From the NCBI GenBank assembly GCA_947396885.1, contig OX377201.1:26947923-27011922 (forward strand): a stretch of 64,000 bases of DNA, in the 5' to 3' direction. This document shows, one piece after another, positions 42,071-53,640 of the stretch. Both the position numbers and the translations under genes were made by a program. The stretch is from Heligmosomoides polygyrus polygyrus. Its lineage: Eukaryota > Nematoda > Chromadorea > Rhabditida > Heligmosomidae. Within the stretch, counting starts at the first letter, position 1. Every line of letters starts with the position of its first letter. The notes under the pieces are model-generated. The model saw only the letters and a program-made list of their open reading frames with translations, had not been told where the DNA came from and did no database searches.

Positions 42071-42510
42071 TTTTAAAATCTAAAGTTGAAAATTAAACTC
42101 CTAAACTACATAGCCGCTAGTGTATACTACCTTTCAGAAACCAATATCTGGAAAACTGATTTTATTCTTCATTAATTAATTTATTTGTTACCAATTGAAT
42201 TAGAAATTTCTCAATTCTGAAGTTGCAAGTGGATGCTACGTGCTAACTTTTTTCTCCTTGTTTTTTTTTTTGGCCTGCAGCAAAAGCCAGTTAGATCTTC
42301 TGCGTGGTCATCATCAATTAAAACCGTCCAACATTTGCTAAAGAGCAATCAAGTTTTTTGCAGGTTTTTAACACAACACGCCATCGCAATCTTATCGCTT
42401 TCTTCCGACATCCTTCAAGTTTTTTCGTCATTTTCACTGCTAGCCCGTGTCGCTTTGTGACAAGCGTGTGCTTTACCACCGGCCTTTGAGCTCTTTTATG
42501 TCTTAAAAGG
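42071..42510. other. No recognisable gene
   Basis: The frame at 42233-42460 starts hydrophobic (MLRANFFLLVFFFGLQQ) but has no splice or domain support. I treat it as chance in a T-rich stretch. Confidence 0.35.
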
Positions 42511-42511
42511 C

Positions 42512-42697
42512 TAAAAAAGGGTCAAATAGACTTGGGTAGACGGGAAGTATGTATCGACTGCTTCTGGAGTGGAAGCGGCTCAAGCAGTTCTTGCTTCTAT
42601 TCTGTTTTTCAGGTTTTGTACAAAAGCACATCCTTTACATTCCCGCTGACAATCTTCTACTTCCCGTCTACCCAAGTCTATTTGCACCCCTTTTTAA
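42512..42697. repeat. About 37-bp inverted repeat with 110-nt spacer
   Basis: The arms at 42512-42548 and 42659-42697 both contain the AATAGACTTGGGTAGACGGG block in opposite orientation, with a few indels at the outer ends. It could be a small fold-back transposon. Confidence 0.85.
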
Positions 42698-42775
42698 CGA
42701 CTTTTTAACGGTTGAGTGCTAATGCTTAGGATTAAGGATTTTCTACGAGCTGAACATCATATAACCCTAACCCTT

Positions 42776-43450
42776 TATTTATTTATTTATTTATTTAAAG
42801 CATGTATTCAACACGCAACAATATATTATATAATAAATACATCCGAAACGAAATAAAGCTTGCAAAAAAGCGAGAAAATTAATGCGGATCGAATGACGTT
42901 TCCCATAACGAACGTTTTAAATGCACTTTTCGACAAACTAGGAAGATTGTCACTTTTGGCTAGTAACGAGCTCATCACGTTCAGACACCTTTCTTACAGT
43001 CAAGATTTCTGGACCAGTCATTTAGGACAGAACTGCAGTCTCTACCGATCTTCCTGTCCTGCTCTTCTAGAAGGCACAAACGAGTCAATTACATGGTGAA
43101 GAATTGCTAAAAATGAGTTACATGAGAAGTTTACATGAGAAGTTCTTGCTGCTCTGAAGTGCTATTTTCTGTCTAGCCAGTTCACCCAATTTGTTCCATA
43201 TGCAGTGTTCACGACTCACTCTCGGGGATATCTGACACTATTGAGCATTTGCAGAGTACGTGTAGAAGCATGCGTATCTCGGTAAATAAGCCGCTCCAAT
43301 AGCAAATAGCCTGATCCAGTGATTCTTCAAGCCACCCAAGGTGAAAATGATATGGTCTAGTAGAGGTGCATATGTCATTGTGAGTCTCTCGAAGAGTCTA
43401 ATCGTGCGGTATCTATTATACCATCTCAAAAAACCTTGATCTGAAGGAGT
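42776..43450 (-). repeat. Retroposon 3' region with hairpin and (AAAT)n tail
   Basis: The minus strand ends GCGTG-TTGAATA-CATGC, then TTTAAATAAATAAATAAATA. The upstream sequence is unrecognised and has no RT motif. Confidence 0.45.
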
Positions 43451-43456
43451 TATGAG

Positions 43457-43510
43457 CATGCGTAGGTTTGCGACGGATTAATTCGTCGTAACCTTTTTTC
43501 ACGCACGACG
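43457..43510. repeat. Palindromic GAATTAATTCGTCG motif, copy 1
   Basis: The word GAGCATGCGTAGGTTTGCGA followed by CGGATTAATTCGTCGTAAC recurs at 55493-55535 as GAGCATGCGGCGATTTGCAA and GGGATTAATCCGTCGTAAC. The centre is an inverted repeat. Confidence 0.65.
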
Positions 43511-44084
43511 ATATAGTAGTATCTTAGTAATATCCTAGCTGGACCGCTTCTACATGAACAGCGCTCCACCTTGGAACACCTAACCTTGTTCCCGTCATTT
43601 GTTCTTAGATCTTGCATCATCTTAGAACTTCGACAGCACAAATGTGTGTGTGCATTATGAAATGAAGTTGGGATCCCAGCGTGATCTGCATTATCTGTCT
43701 GCATTATCGCTCAACAGTACTGAAGCTGAAGCTGTCCCTCATCATTTGACATAGTGGAGATATGCTTGTCCTTTTAACAAGAAATCGTTTGCGAAACTGC
43801 ACTTCTTCGGACCTGTGTGCTTTCACTTCAATGCAGTGCTCATTCAAAAACCTAGTGAGAACTGGACTGGAAGGCGGGCAGCCGTGTCTTCTAAAAACCA
43901 CAAGACCGTCTCGGCCATAGAGACTCGGCTTTTATTGCGTCGGGTAAACGCAATAGTGCCGCTCCCTTGCGGTTCTTGCTCGCCGCATACACGTCTTTCT
44001 ACTCCCATTTGGCTAGCGATGAGATGGCCCATTCACAACGTACATTGTGACCGCCTTGTATCACCTTCGTTTGCACATCTTCCG

Positions 44085-44515
44085 CTCGAATTTTGATAAC
44101 CTCTTGACCGGACTCCTAGGTGTTTCCTTCTTATAAACTGCTCGAAAGTAGCTTCTTCGTTCACTCGAAATCACGCCATAGCTATACTGATTACCCAGCT
44201 GACCTCTCTGCACCTAGGACTTATACCGCAATAACATTATTTGCTTAAATTATGGTTATATAAAACTAACTTATTACTGACTTATTACTATTCTCATTCT
44301 ACGACCACATATTGGTTCAGGCTCCTTGTGTTTGGGATTCTGAATGACTGCAAAACACTGGAAAGAGAAAAAGCAAAATTTGCAGGGCATGATGACATTA
44401 TACTTATTCTGCTGACTTGTGTGAGTTACCTGAAACTGTTAAACGTCGTTGTGTTTGTTATTGGCCTGTTTTTTGAGCGCACTTAAAGTGCAGATATCAA
44501 TAAATAAATAAACCA
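44085..44515 (+). repeat. Retroposon of about 400 bp with terminal hairpin, copy 2
   Basis: It is homologous to 37950-38363. The end is GCACT-TAA-AGTGC followed by an AATAAATAAATAAA tail. The hairpin sequence differs from that of copy 1 but both fold. Confidence 0.6.
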
Positions 44516-44824
44516 TCTTACCTATCAATCCTATCAAGGTGGAGCGTGAAAAGCTAATCTCTGAAATCTCTTCGCGGTGATCTAGTTTGTTTATTTGTTG
44601 TGTCGTAACGGAATAGTTTGTGGCTTGGAGGTCCTTCAGTTGCGGGTGCAATTATAAAGAGAGGATTCACCATGTATCCGTTAGTCTGGTGGTTTTATGC
44701 CAGCCAAACCAAGACGAAGTGTTCTCCTGTAGTTAAACTGTATTTACAAGCTACATTGCTTTACTTCTTTATTTTAAACGCCTTAACACAAACTTGCTGA
44801 ATTTTATGGAGATAATGAGGCGTA
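44516..44824. other. No recognisable feature
   Basis: Short frames only. There is a gap between the tailed retroposon and the RTE copy. Confidence 0.35.
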
Positions 44825-45835
44825 TTCCTTTACACAGCGGCACTTCAGGATGCCATGAAGGACTTGAACTAGGACGATAAAGGCTACCTTGTCGACGGTA
44901 AACGGATCAGCGACCTTCGCTTCGCCGGCGATATTGTTCTCATCTTTACCACCACGGCAGAAGTCGAGGAAATGCTGAACGAGCCCAATGTGGCAGGTAT
45001 GAAGATTGGATTGGACATGAATATGTCCAAAACACAATTTATGGTCAACCAGTGGTGTGACACGGGACTCGTAAGGTTAAATGGAGTCGCTCTACAACAG
45101 GTTGACTCCTGCGTCTATCTGGGAAGAGAGCTAAACATGGATAACGACCTCATTCCTGAAATCGCAGACGCGTAGCATGGGCAGCCTTCTGTTTTATTCG
45201 CGAAGTCACCGATCAGGTCAAGGATGCCGGCCTTATTGCCTCGATATTCAACGCCTCTGTACTGCCTGCGATGTGTTACGCGATGGAAACCGGGCCCGAC
45301 AACAAGACAATCGCCAGAGCAATGTAAACTACGCATCGTGCATTGGAGAGATGTCTTCTGTGGACAAGCCTTCGTCAGCAATGGCAAGAAGGCCTACGAA
45401 GCTCGGAGCTACGGGAGAAGTCGCAATTAATTTTTTTTCTTTTTTTTCCTGTTTTTTCCTGTTTAGAATTACTTTAACTTGTTTAGTTTTACCTTGTTTT
45501 TCTTTTGCATGGTTATCCATGTAGTGAATAAATAAATAAATAAATTAGCAGACCCGCTGCAGTACATGAAGAAGTCCAAATATCACTGGACCGGACACCT
45601 GCTTCGACGAAAGGACGATAGATGGAGTCTCCGTGTCACAGAATGGCTCACGAGAGACTATAAGAGACCACTGGGATGACCGCCAACGCGATGGGCAGAC
45701 TCATTCTCAAGATCTTCCAGAGAGCGGAGTCTGCCTCACTGGATGCAAGCAGCCAGAGATCGAGCAGTCCGGAAGAGTTGTGGCCCCCGCTGAGAAGACC
45801 TCCAGCCGACAAAAGGACCATGAAAGTATGGTATC
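44825..45835 (+). mobile_element. RTE-type family B relic, interrupted by insertion
   Basis: The palm box reads LRFAGDIVLI, so one Asp of the catalytic pair is Gly. The thumb and C-terminal pieces follow (VDSCVYLGRELNMDNDL, then RPPTRW-type DNA near 45680), with multiple frameshifts. At about 45430-45545 a small tailed insertion splits it. It matches 6180-7060 base for base over long stretches. Confidence 0.8.
45430..45545 (+). mobile_element. Short T-rich insertion with hairpin and (AAAT)n tail
   Basis: The sequence inside family B starts with a T-run and ends CATGG-TTAT-CCATG, then TAGTGAATAAATAAATAAAT. An AATTA word on both sides is probably the target duplication, since the intact sister copy reads GTCGCAATCAGCAGAC here. 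Confidence 0.7.
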
Positions 45836-45844
45836 AAAGTAAGT

Positions 45845-46090
45845 AGTATTACTTTTCTAAACTTGCACCAGATGTATTGCGTCCAATGCTGAGCTGTGAC
45901 GACCCAGTTGGAGCCGTTATCTTATACAGATCGAAGCTACTGATTCTGTTCACTGGCTTCCGATCGAAATCACCGCCATGTGTAGAGTTTCAACAATGAA
46001 CACTCTACAAAACTGGCCTTCGTATCGAAAATTGGGCCCAGACCATCTATGACATTCCCAGAGGCTTCCAAAAAACCGAAGCTCTCAATT
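45845..46090. other. No recognisable feature
   Basis: Nothing supported. Confidence 0.35.
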
Positions 46091-46094
46091 TACA

Positions 46095-46500
46095 TGTCAT
46101 TTATTTATTTATTTATTTACGTATTGCACTTTCTGCGCTTTACAAAAAAAAGGACGTATTAAAGGAGAACGTAACGGCTGACGGACCTAAGTGTTTCTCG
46201 ATTTAATGTTTCTCTCTTGTGCGCAATTTAATGAATCGTAATGTCGCAGCAGAAGCAAGCTCTCATTGGGGAATATGGAATGCAGTGATTTTGGAGGATG
46301 CATTCCGATAAGAATGATGAGAAAGGGATGACGATGATTTAACGTATTGATGCTTTTGTGTCGACACCATATTGAAATAATACATTAACGAAAAGATGAG
46401 AGCAGAGGTAGAAGAGTAGAAGGAAGATTGGATAGATGAGCACCAGAAATTGATTTAATAGCTATTCAAGCTTATCATAAACTTAGGAAATAGGTGAATA
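46095..46500 (-). repeat. Retroposon 3' region with weak hairpin and (AAAT)n tail
   Basis: The minus strand shows GCGC-AGAAA-GTGC, then AATACGTAAATAAATAAATA. No RT motif was read upstream. Confidence 0.45.
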
Positions 46501-47188
46501 TTAAAACGATTGACGAGATATTCTGCTACGAATTACGAATCTTATTGTTCAAAGCTAAGTTTTAAAAGTTTTTTTTAGAGTGATGCCTCTTGAAATTTTC
46601 TCTTAGAAATAATTTTTTCTTTCGGAAATCGTAAAAATTGTTTAATTGCTTAATTAAGCATGCCGCTTCTTACCGTTATTGCTTTAGCGAGTAAGGTGAA
46701 AATATATCATCATATTGAACACTTCAAACCAAACTGGTCACCTTTCCTATCAAAATGGTCTCTTCTGACCTAAGCGAGCTTGACGCTAAAAGACTCAGGT
46801 GGACCTCTTCCATATCAAAACGAGCGTTCACCAGATCAAACTACAGGCTCTCCTAGATGGTTAGAATAATTGTTTCTCTAAAGATTTGGTAGGTGTTTTT
46901 TTTTTCATGGTTCACCTGTCCCAACAGGTGAATACGCCGATTGAGGCTTCATAAACATTTTTTTCGGAGGAAGAGTTATAAAATCAAGCTTTCTTAGGAG
47001 TGCCAAAGTGCTGCATACTAAAAAGAAATCGTAGAACGCCCTCGCCTAGCTCGTTACGATTTCCATTTGATTGATAGTGCAAATGCTGCTTTTTGAAAAC
47101 AAAAAACAATTTTGAAAATTCAGTTTGGAGATTTCAAAGGAGGCTTGGCCGAGACAGCTTCATTTTTAGCCAAAAGATTTCAACTTTT
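46501..47188. other. No gene; small hairpin at 46911-46932
   Basis: TTCACCTGT at 46911-46919 pairs with ACAGGTGAA at 46924-46932 across a CCCA loop. The rest is AT-rich and unrecognised. Confidence 0.5.
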
Positions 47189-47240
47189 CCAGGCTCCGAA
47201 GGAGCAAAGTTGCCCAAATGTCAGCCGGAATAACGCCGTT
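47178..47240 (+). repeat. GAAACGTC stem-motif, degenerate copy 7
   Basis: CTTTTCCAGGCTCCGAAGGA and AATGTCAGCCGGAATAA keep the acceptor-like start and the end of the motif, but the stem is broken. Confidence 0.45.
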
Positions 47241-47544
47241 AAAAATGTTGGTCAGTTCACCAATGACGAGTGTTTTTCAAACAACTTTTTCAGTCATATA
47301 TGTAAAAGTCGCAGCGTCCCGTATGAGTGCATGGCGCAATGTATTTTTTAGCAATAAAACATTGCAAGCGTTAAACCATTATTTTTGAAAACTAGATTTT
47401 TTTTGATTAACAGTCAATAATTCTTCTTAAACTAACTCTTAAAAACTACAAGAACAATTCTCTAAAGTTGTTTTCAAAACAAATTCTTAATAATTTACTA
47501 TTAGATTAAGGTTCATCAGATAGCATCTAGATGGCCTCAAGAAA

Positions 47545-47770
47545 CCCAATGTGTCAACTCCTTGGGGAGAGCACAGGGTCCGATGCCACTATGGCGCCGT
47601 GTTCCAAGTGTCCGTCTCCATCCTAGCGAGAGAAAGCGACATCTCACCACGCAGGACACTTGAGGCGCTTTGGATAGCGGCCAGAAATCAACCGCAAAGA
47701 GGTCAACCGCAAAGACGAGTGCATAGCGATAATCCAGGAACTGGCACCCCTTGTCGAGCTCTGTGGGTTT
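47545..47770 (+). pseudogene. Penelope-like element, C-terminal coding fragment
   Basis: The plus-strand frame reads TPWGEHRVRCHYGAVFQVSV, then LARESDISPRRTLEALWIAA, then a shifted remnant of the NRKDECIAI and ELAPLVELCGF end. This is the same C-terminal block as at 18806-18915, but longer on the N-terminal side. It has a tandem duplication (CAACCGCAAAGA twice) and a frameshift. The GAAACGTC motif follows about 250 bp downstream in the same orientation. Confidence 0.6.
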
Positions 47771-48009
47771 TGATCAATCTGATCTGACCTGCAGGGTATT
47801 TAAGTCGGGTGGTATCCGGGGCTAAACTCACTCACCCACGTCTATCTCCATCCACGGGTGACTGGTGGTGCTCATCGGCACTCACCTGGAAGGTTAATTG
47901 ATACGCTGTACCTGGTACATCGGTCCTTTACTCTAGCTGTCTTGAGAACCCTATTCTGTAGGATGAAAAGGTATTTGGGGGAATAGTTTCACTAATATTC
48001 TCGACTTTT

Positions 48010-48085
48010 CCAGGCTCCGAAGAAGGCGAAGATGCCGAAACGTTGGCCAAAGTAAGGCCTGTTTTACAATCTTGGTGAACAGCTC
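48010..48085 (+). repeat. GAAACGTC stem-motif, copy 6, downstream of Penelope-like end
   Basis: TTTTCCAGGCTCCGAAGA is followed by a GGC/GCC stem with a six-base loop and GAAACGTTGGCC, then CCTGTTTTACAATCTTGG, which parallels CCTGTGCTATCTTGG in copy 4. Confidence 0.7.
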
Positions 48086-48209
48086 GGAGAAGCACGATGG
48101 AATAGCATACTAAATTTTTTTATAAAATTCAAAGCAGTGTAGACACTTTTTGGAGACGTTAAATAAAAAATTCAAAAAAGTCGTGCTAATTTTCCTCGGA
48201 CAAAAGTAT

Positions 48210-49235
48210 TCTTTTAGTCGAGTTTCCTGTGTAATATGGAAGAAATGCTGGAATATGGCACTGTAGTACTCAGCCCGCGCAAAAAGAATTTGATTTAGAA
48301 AGTTGAATCAGTTCAAAACAATTTTACTAGAAAGGTTCTTGTGCGTTATATTGATTTCCTCTATAATAGTATCTCCTCTGCTGTCGACGGGAATGCTAAC
48401 GTAGGGCTGGAAACTCCTGAGTTCCGAAGAAAAAAGTTTGATCTCGCAATGTGTTGAATAGGATCGTCGGCCGCGCCGTCTGAGTATTTTGTTGGCGATC
48501 ACCTGATCTCTGAAGTTCAGTCAGTGAGAGGCCTTGAATTCCATTACGATGATATGCTTGATTTTTAGGAACACTACAAGGTTATCGAGAGGAAGACACA
48601 GTCACGTATATTCCAAATGTTCAAAGGCCTCTGCACTCGCAACAATGCAGTTCGGGTACAGGCCTACAAAACATACGTAAGACCTATCGTTGAGAGTGGA
48701 TCTACCGTGTTCTCTCCTTATAAAAAGAAGAACATTACTTTTCTGGAGAAGATTCGGAACAGTTATACAAGGATGATCCTACTTCGATCAGGAAGTTTTT
48801 GGTCCTCTGGAGTACCTGTTAGAAATTAGAAAACATCAGAAATAGATATTTCAATCTGCACACATTGGAATAGGAAGATTAGAGATGTTTGTGCTATTTT
48901 CAAAATGCTGTCAGGAATCATGGACGTCGATGCTTCTCAATTTTACTCTCTCCTAACTTCTAGAACTAGAGGTGGTTCGGAAAAGATCTCTTTCCGAAGC
49001 CCTAGAACTACACAAACATTAGGGGTTTTTACCAGCAGAGCAGGATCGACTTATTTGTCTCTAAAACGCAATTTTTGGCAGGTTTCCAGCTCTTTCAAAC
49101 GTATGGCTGAAAAGAAGCTACTTCTCTTCTAAAAATTTGAGATCCATGGTGTCTCTCTTTGCACTGCGTTTTGTTTTGTTTTGTTTTCTCTAACGTGTGT
49201 CTTATACCACGTAATAAATATTATTATTATTACTA
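48210..49235 (+). mobile_element. CR1-type retrotransposon relics, two overlapping pieces
   Basis: The first piece, 48215-48460, reads VESVQNNFTRKVLVRYI and GLETPEFRRKKFDLAMC. The second, 48540-49130, covers an overlapping but longer part: FQMFKGLCTRNNAVRVQ, YKTYVRPIVESGSTVFSPY, then MDVDASQFYSLLTSRTRGG and a C-terminus near 49132. The end is ACGTG...CACGT (hairpin with an 11-nt loop), then AATAAATATTATTATT. The duplicated order means two insertions or a local duplication. Confidence 0.7.
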
Positions 49236-50254
49236 TTATTAGTGTCGTACAAATTTTGTACGGTCATTGCAGTCTCATACTGGACCAGTTCGTAGTGGGG
49301 AGGAGCTCACTCATCTGAGGAAGTCGCCGCAAGCTTTTGCTACCAAAGCCAGAACTAGGTTACGGCACCGCTTTATCTCAATTAGGACTGGGTCGGAACT
49401 TACCAAGATAACTAAGAAGGTTTATGTACCCTTAGATTTCAAATATTTCATAATGATGTTGGACTGTCATATGAATCCTAATTTATCGCAGTAATTCCTA
49501 ATTATGACGACAGAATTTACAGGAATAATCCTTAATGATTCCGCTCATGAGGTTAATAGTAGTCGTTTGTCGCCGTTTGTTCGCGATTTGTCTTGTTGGT
49601 CTATTACAAGTTGGTCATGCACGTCTATATAATAATAGGTGAATGAATAAATAAATAAATGGAGGAAACCATTTAATTTTTAAGATGTTTGGTTTGTAGA
49701 ATTGCACAGGCTCAGTTCGATTTCAAACGCGTCAGTAGAGTTGCTTATTGTTAGAAGAGTATCCACTTTGATGTGAGAGTGGTACCTATGACACTCGTAT
49801 GCCTCTGCAACACTGAAAAACCCATTCAAATGATGATTCAATGTGGTGGCGTAATCTGACGCGTGATGTGTGTGATGATATTCAAGATCCGGCCGAAGCG
49901 GGAAGCCAAGCAGGACATTCCCGGTACCGCCGGATCACGATCCCCGTCCCTCGGCATGTGGTTGGTATTCATGCTTCGGCGGATTTGATATTTCAGTGTC
50001 CGACCACCTCTCTTCCCATAGAACTCCATGAGCGATCCCGGGAACGTTCTTGAATACGAGCACTGGTCAGGAGCAAAGTGCTCTACCCGCCCATTCTCAG
50101 GCAGTTTCGCCTTGCTGTGTAAGGAGTGCGTTCGAGTTCAGAATATGGATGCACTTTCTGCGGCAGTTGACGCAGATATTCCATCCTTGCTTTCTGATGT
50201 TCACCCACAGCCCGACTGGGATTTCAGAATTCATCCTCCTACATGAGCACCAGT
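49236..50254. other. Tailed sequence at 49640, otherwise unresolved
   Basis: An AATGAATAAATAAATAAATG tail at about 49641 ends a stretch of unrecognised sequence from 49260, probably another retroposon end. Frames at 49838-50246 overlap on both strands without a domain. Confidence 0.35.
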
Positions 50255-51130
50255 GATTCACGCACTTCAACGAGGGAAATAGCACGCTTGAAGAAGAGCC
50301 ATATTCCGGCCAAACACGTGTAGAACCCAACCATCTCACAGGCTCCAGAAGACTATAGCGTAGGACGTTAACTGTTCCTAGCGGTCGGTCATTCGACACG
50401 CTTGTTTGACAACAATAATAAAAAGTATCGTGACAGGTGCGAGTTAATGCCTATGGGTAACCACTGAACTGCCTACCCTGGGTCTTAATTCGAAGATGAC
50501 TTGTGACAAGAAATGGGTACATTTCGCTTTCTTTGAATTGGGCCTTAGAGGAGAACCCACACTGCCAATCGAAGGGCAGGTGTTCTCAATGAAAGCAATA
50601 CGGATGCTGAATGAAATTTCGAGTCGCTTTGGGCTTTTTCAGAACCAACAGGGTCCTGACATTAAACTCTGCACAGCTCAGCAGACGTGAAGACATGCAG
50701 AACTGGACAGAAACTCTGGGCATCGCTCAGCAATCACCGATCAATTCTCCCAAATAATGGGTTCTCTCAGCGGCCATTGTTATGAGCAAAAACCTAATCA
50801 GGGTTCTCATAGCAGGTGGACACTGCATAATAGGCCTTCTTTTTAGATAGCACGCAAAGCATTCGACAGAAAAGCGGCCCACGAAGTCATTTATCTTGCT
50901 GAAGAAATGCTAGAAACGCTGTTTTACTGGGCTAGGCTTTATTGAAGGTAGTTTGCGAACATTTAGGAAAGATTCGCATCATAAAATCTTCACAACTTCC
51001 GAGAAGTACTCCTCAGAGAATATTCATCGAAGCAGTGGATCACCAGGATAGAAAGTGTTCACTTCTGGAAGGAAAAATTGTAAGATACTGGGTCAGGAAC
51101 TACATGCTTGGTCGGACCGAAGATTTCCGC
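50255..51130 (+). pseudogene. Mariner transposase, heavily decayed
   Basis: HFNEGNSTLEEEPYSGQTRV at 50258-50320 matches the mariner HTH linker (the WFKKF..GD.SLEDE.RSGRP block). MTCDKKWVHF near 50496 matches the VTCDEKWV block, with Lys replacing Glu after the first catalytic Asp. The C-terminal part to about 51130 is only faintly readable, and terminal repeats were not found. Confidence 0.5.
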
Positions 51131-52008
51131 CGTTTCAGTTGATCATAACTTCGCCCATTTTCAATAGTTGTTCTTGTAGTGAAACTGTTATACTTTGCGT
51201 ATTTCAGTTCTAGTAGCAGACTTCCACGAACCGTCAGCAGGCATTTTTGCGCTGTTCTTCTGCACGGTGATAATTCTTCTTTGAAAGTACTCAAGAAACA
51301 CGAGAAAATAACCCTGTGAAAGCCATACATAGAGAAGTCGCGTCGCATAATACCGATCTCAATTATCAGAGCAGACACATTTCAGCGAATTTTCATGAAT
51401 TGTCCTTATATTTTGACAGACGCATTCGCTAATCACTAGATTGCTTATTAGATTCTGTAGTGATCTATACCAACAATATGTCACCAAATATCGAAAGTGA
51501 CCATTTGAACACTAACTAGAGATGGTTCACCATGGTTCCTGGAGACTATTTCCTCCCAAAACGTTTCAGAAACGACTCTGTGCAGTTGTCGTGGTGTGCT
51601 GTTTATAATAGGTGACTACTATTTCAAAAAATGTTCGTATTTGTCCCACTAAGAAATAGCCAGAGCTGGCCGCTGACCCTGATCTTTGCACTTTTTGTCG
51701 AGGCGCCAGATCGTAGAGTTCAGACGTAATGAATTAATGAATTTCCTTCTTCTTATGTTTACTTCACTTTCACTGCTGTTCAACACTGAGTTCCTGAAAA
51801 TGAAATCGTTCGGGAATGTTCTCTTAATCTGGCATCTAAGCTTTGCATTAAATCGTATTAATCCTATTTATTTAATAGTATTTAATTTAAAACCATGACT
51901 CCGATGTCGCATTTTTGCATTTTTGAGATTCAAGTCATGATGCTCCATGGCAGGAAAATCGGAGTTTCCTGCTGTCGTGTAAGCTGGCCTAAACAATTCA
52001 GTTTTTGG
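51131..52008. other. No recognisable gene
   Basis: Short frames only; nothing matched. Confidence 0.4.
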
Positions 52009-52122
<114 letters not shown>

Positions 52123-52681
52123 CCGGTCACAACTGACTGGAGTGAGGGAAGGCCGTATTGACTTGACACTCGATGGTTGATGGCGACCAACAGCGGCCCG
52201 AAACTTTGGTCCTGGGGGTAATCGAGGCCGCTGAACACGAATCTGAAATATTTGTTTTGAAGTATCGATCGCCATCAATCGATATTGGTCAAGCAACCGA
52301 TTCTTGTAAATGTCGCCTGTTTTTTCAATTTTTTTTCTAACTTGCCCTAATCGACGTAGTTAAGTTGTTCTTCCTGAGGAAACCGTAACATAGGTGGCAG
52401 CTACAATTTATGATGAGAAGTCGTTGCCATAGCGAAGACGTTAAGAAGCAGTCAGTGCGGCCGAGAGGCCGCTCTGACGGCTGGTTATACATAAAAGTGC
52501 TTGTTTTTCTACGTAAGAGTATAAAAAGACCCTTTGCAATCGTAAAATGCAAAACTTAAACAGCAGTAGAGTATTCAAAGCACTAAAACAACTTTCGGGC
52601 CTGCCTAATAGTTGTAGAGCTGCTGGGATCGGACGAACAAACGTGACTGGCGTTACCATCTGTTCCTTATTGAGCGATTTC

Positions 52682-52930
52682 AGGGCGTGTGTAGCGCCGT
52701 CGGGGGAGGTGCCGGCCGTCGCTGTGTGTACCCAATACCAGGTTACTATTATAGTTCGAATTTCCCACCCAAGCCACCCAAACCTCCACATCCCTCCGGA
52801 TCGTTGAATGGCTATCAGACATTTCTGGGAAGGTCAAAGCGCTGACTTGCTCATCGGCTGGCCATCGAAAGTCGTTGTGTGGCCAAATACGCATTCAAGC
52901 CGCCTCCACGACATCCCGTAGGAGTAGAAT
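52682..52930 (+). mobile_element. SINE-1, plus-strand copy
   Basis: The head GCGTGTGTAGCGCCGTCGGG, B-box-like AGTTCGAATTTCCCAC, then AAAGCGCTGACTTGCTCAT and the 3' end CACGACATCCCGTAGGAGTA. The A box has one change (GCGCCG). The CTTTATCC tail is followed by related TTCTTTATCTC sequence. Confidence 0.82.
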
Positions 52931-53019
52931 GAGTCATTCTAATAGGAATTGTGCAATGCCGTTCTTTATCTCTTTTTATCCATAGGTTATTTTAAAAATC
53001 CTTCCCGAAAATCTCGGTA

Positions 53020-53150
53020 ACAGCCACTTAAAGCTTAAAGAAATCGACCAACTTATCTGGCTCCATGCTGACATAAGCTCTCGGATCATTCCAATTTAGC
53101 GTGAGCGCTTATTGGTCGCTCAGGGTGAGAAGGTTGTGTTCGATCTATTA
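53020..53150 (+). repeat. Spacer of the tRNA(Gly)-like repeat, tRNA part lost
   Basis: CACTTAAAGCTTAAAGAAAT, GGCTCCATGCTGACATAAGC, GTGAGCGCTTATTGGTC and GTTGTGTTCGATC follow the same order as at 3640-3790. No tRNA-like segment follows. Confidence 0.55.
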
Positions 53151-53169
53151 ACTTTATACACTAATTCAT

Positions 53170-53640
53170 TTTTTTAAACAAAGTGTCAGTCAACGACATA
53201 ATCGCCTGACCATTAGATGATGTCGGCGAGCAAAACCTGCCGTTCTCCATACAACTGCTCTATACCGGTTTCCCACAAATGGAGGACTGCGAATTGAAGG
53301 AGTCGTTGATCGCCGATTCTGTGGTCCTCTCGACTTTTTAAGGTGCTTCTCACGCAGAAACTGCTTCGGAGAGCGGAGCGACTTGTAGTCGCTTCGCGAG
53401 GTGTCTCGCCTATGCGGTGGATGTCCAACCACCTTTCGTTCTAGCTCGGCCAACTGCTGGGTTGCAAACACCTGCTGAGCCGGTGCGTTGTCGTGAAGCT
53501 GGTACGCGTTTGGGTGCGTCTCGAGCGTTTTTTATTTACGGCTATCCTTATCTTTTGCGCAATGCCAACGATCCGTCTCTCGAGCGGATTGCGACTTGCG
53601 ATGAGAAGTGGATTCTTTATGACACAAGCGATGTTTGCCT
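53170..53640. pseudogene. Mariner relic with halves in opposite orientation
   Basis: The minus strand of 53170-53500 reads the mariner C-terminus: YQLHDNAPAQQVFATQQL, then RSDYKSLRSPKQFLREKHLK, then VGNRYRAVVWRTAGFA. The plus strand of 53530-53640 reads NDPSLERIATCDEKWILYD, the block around the first catalytic Asp that normally lies about 95 residues upstream on the same strand. The two segments meet near 53500, so part of the element has been inverted. The Asp-to-Asp spacing on the minus strand is one residue short of DD34D. Confidence 0.75.
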
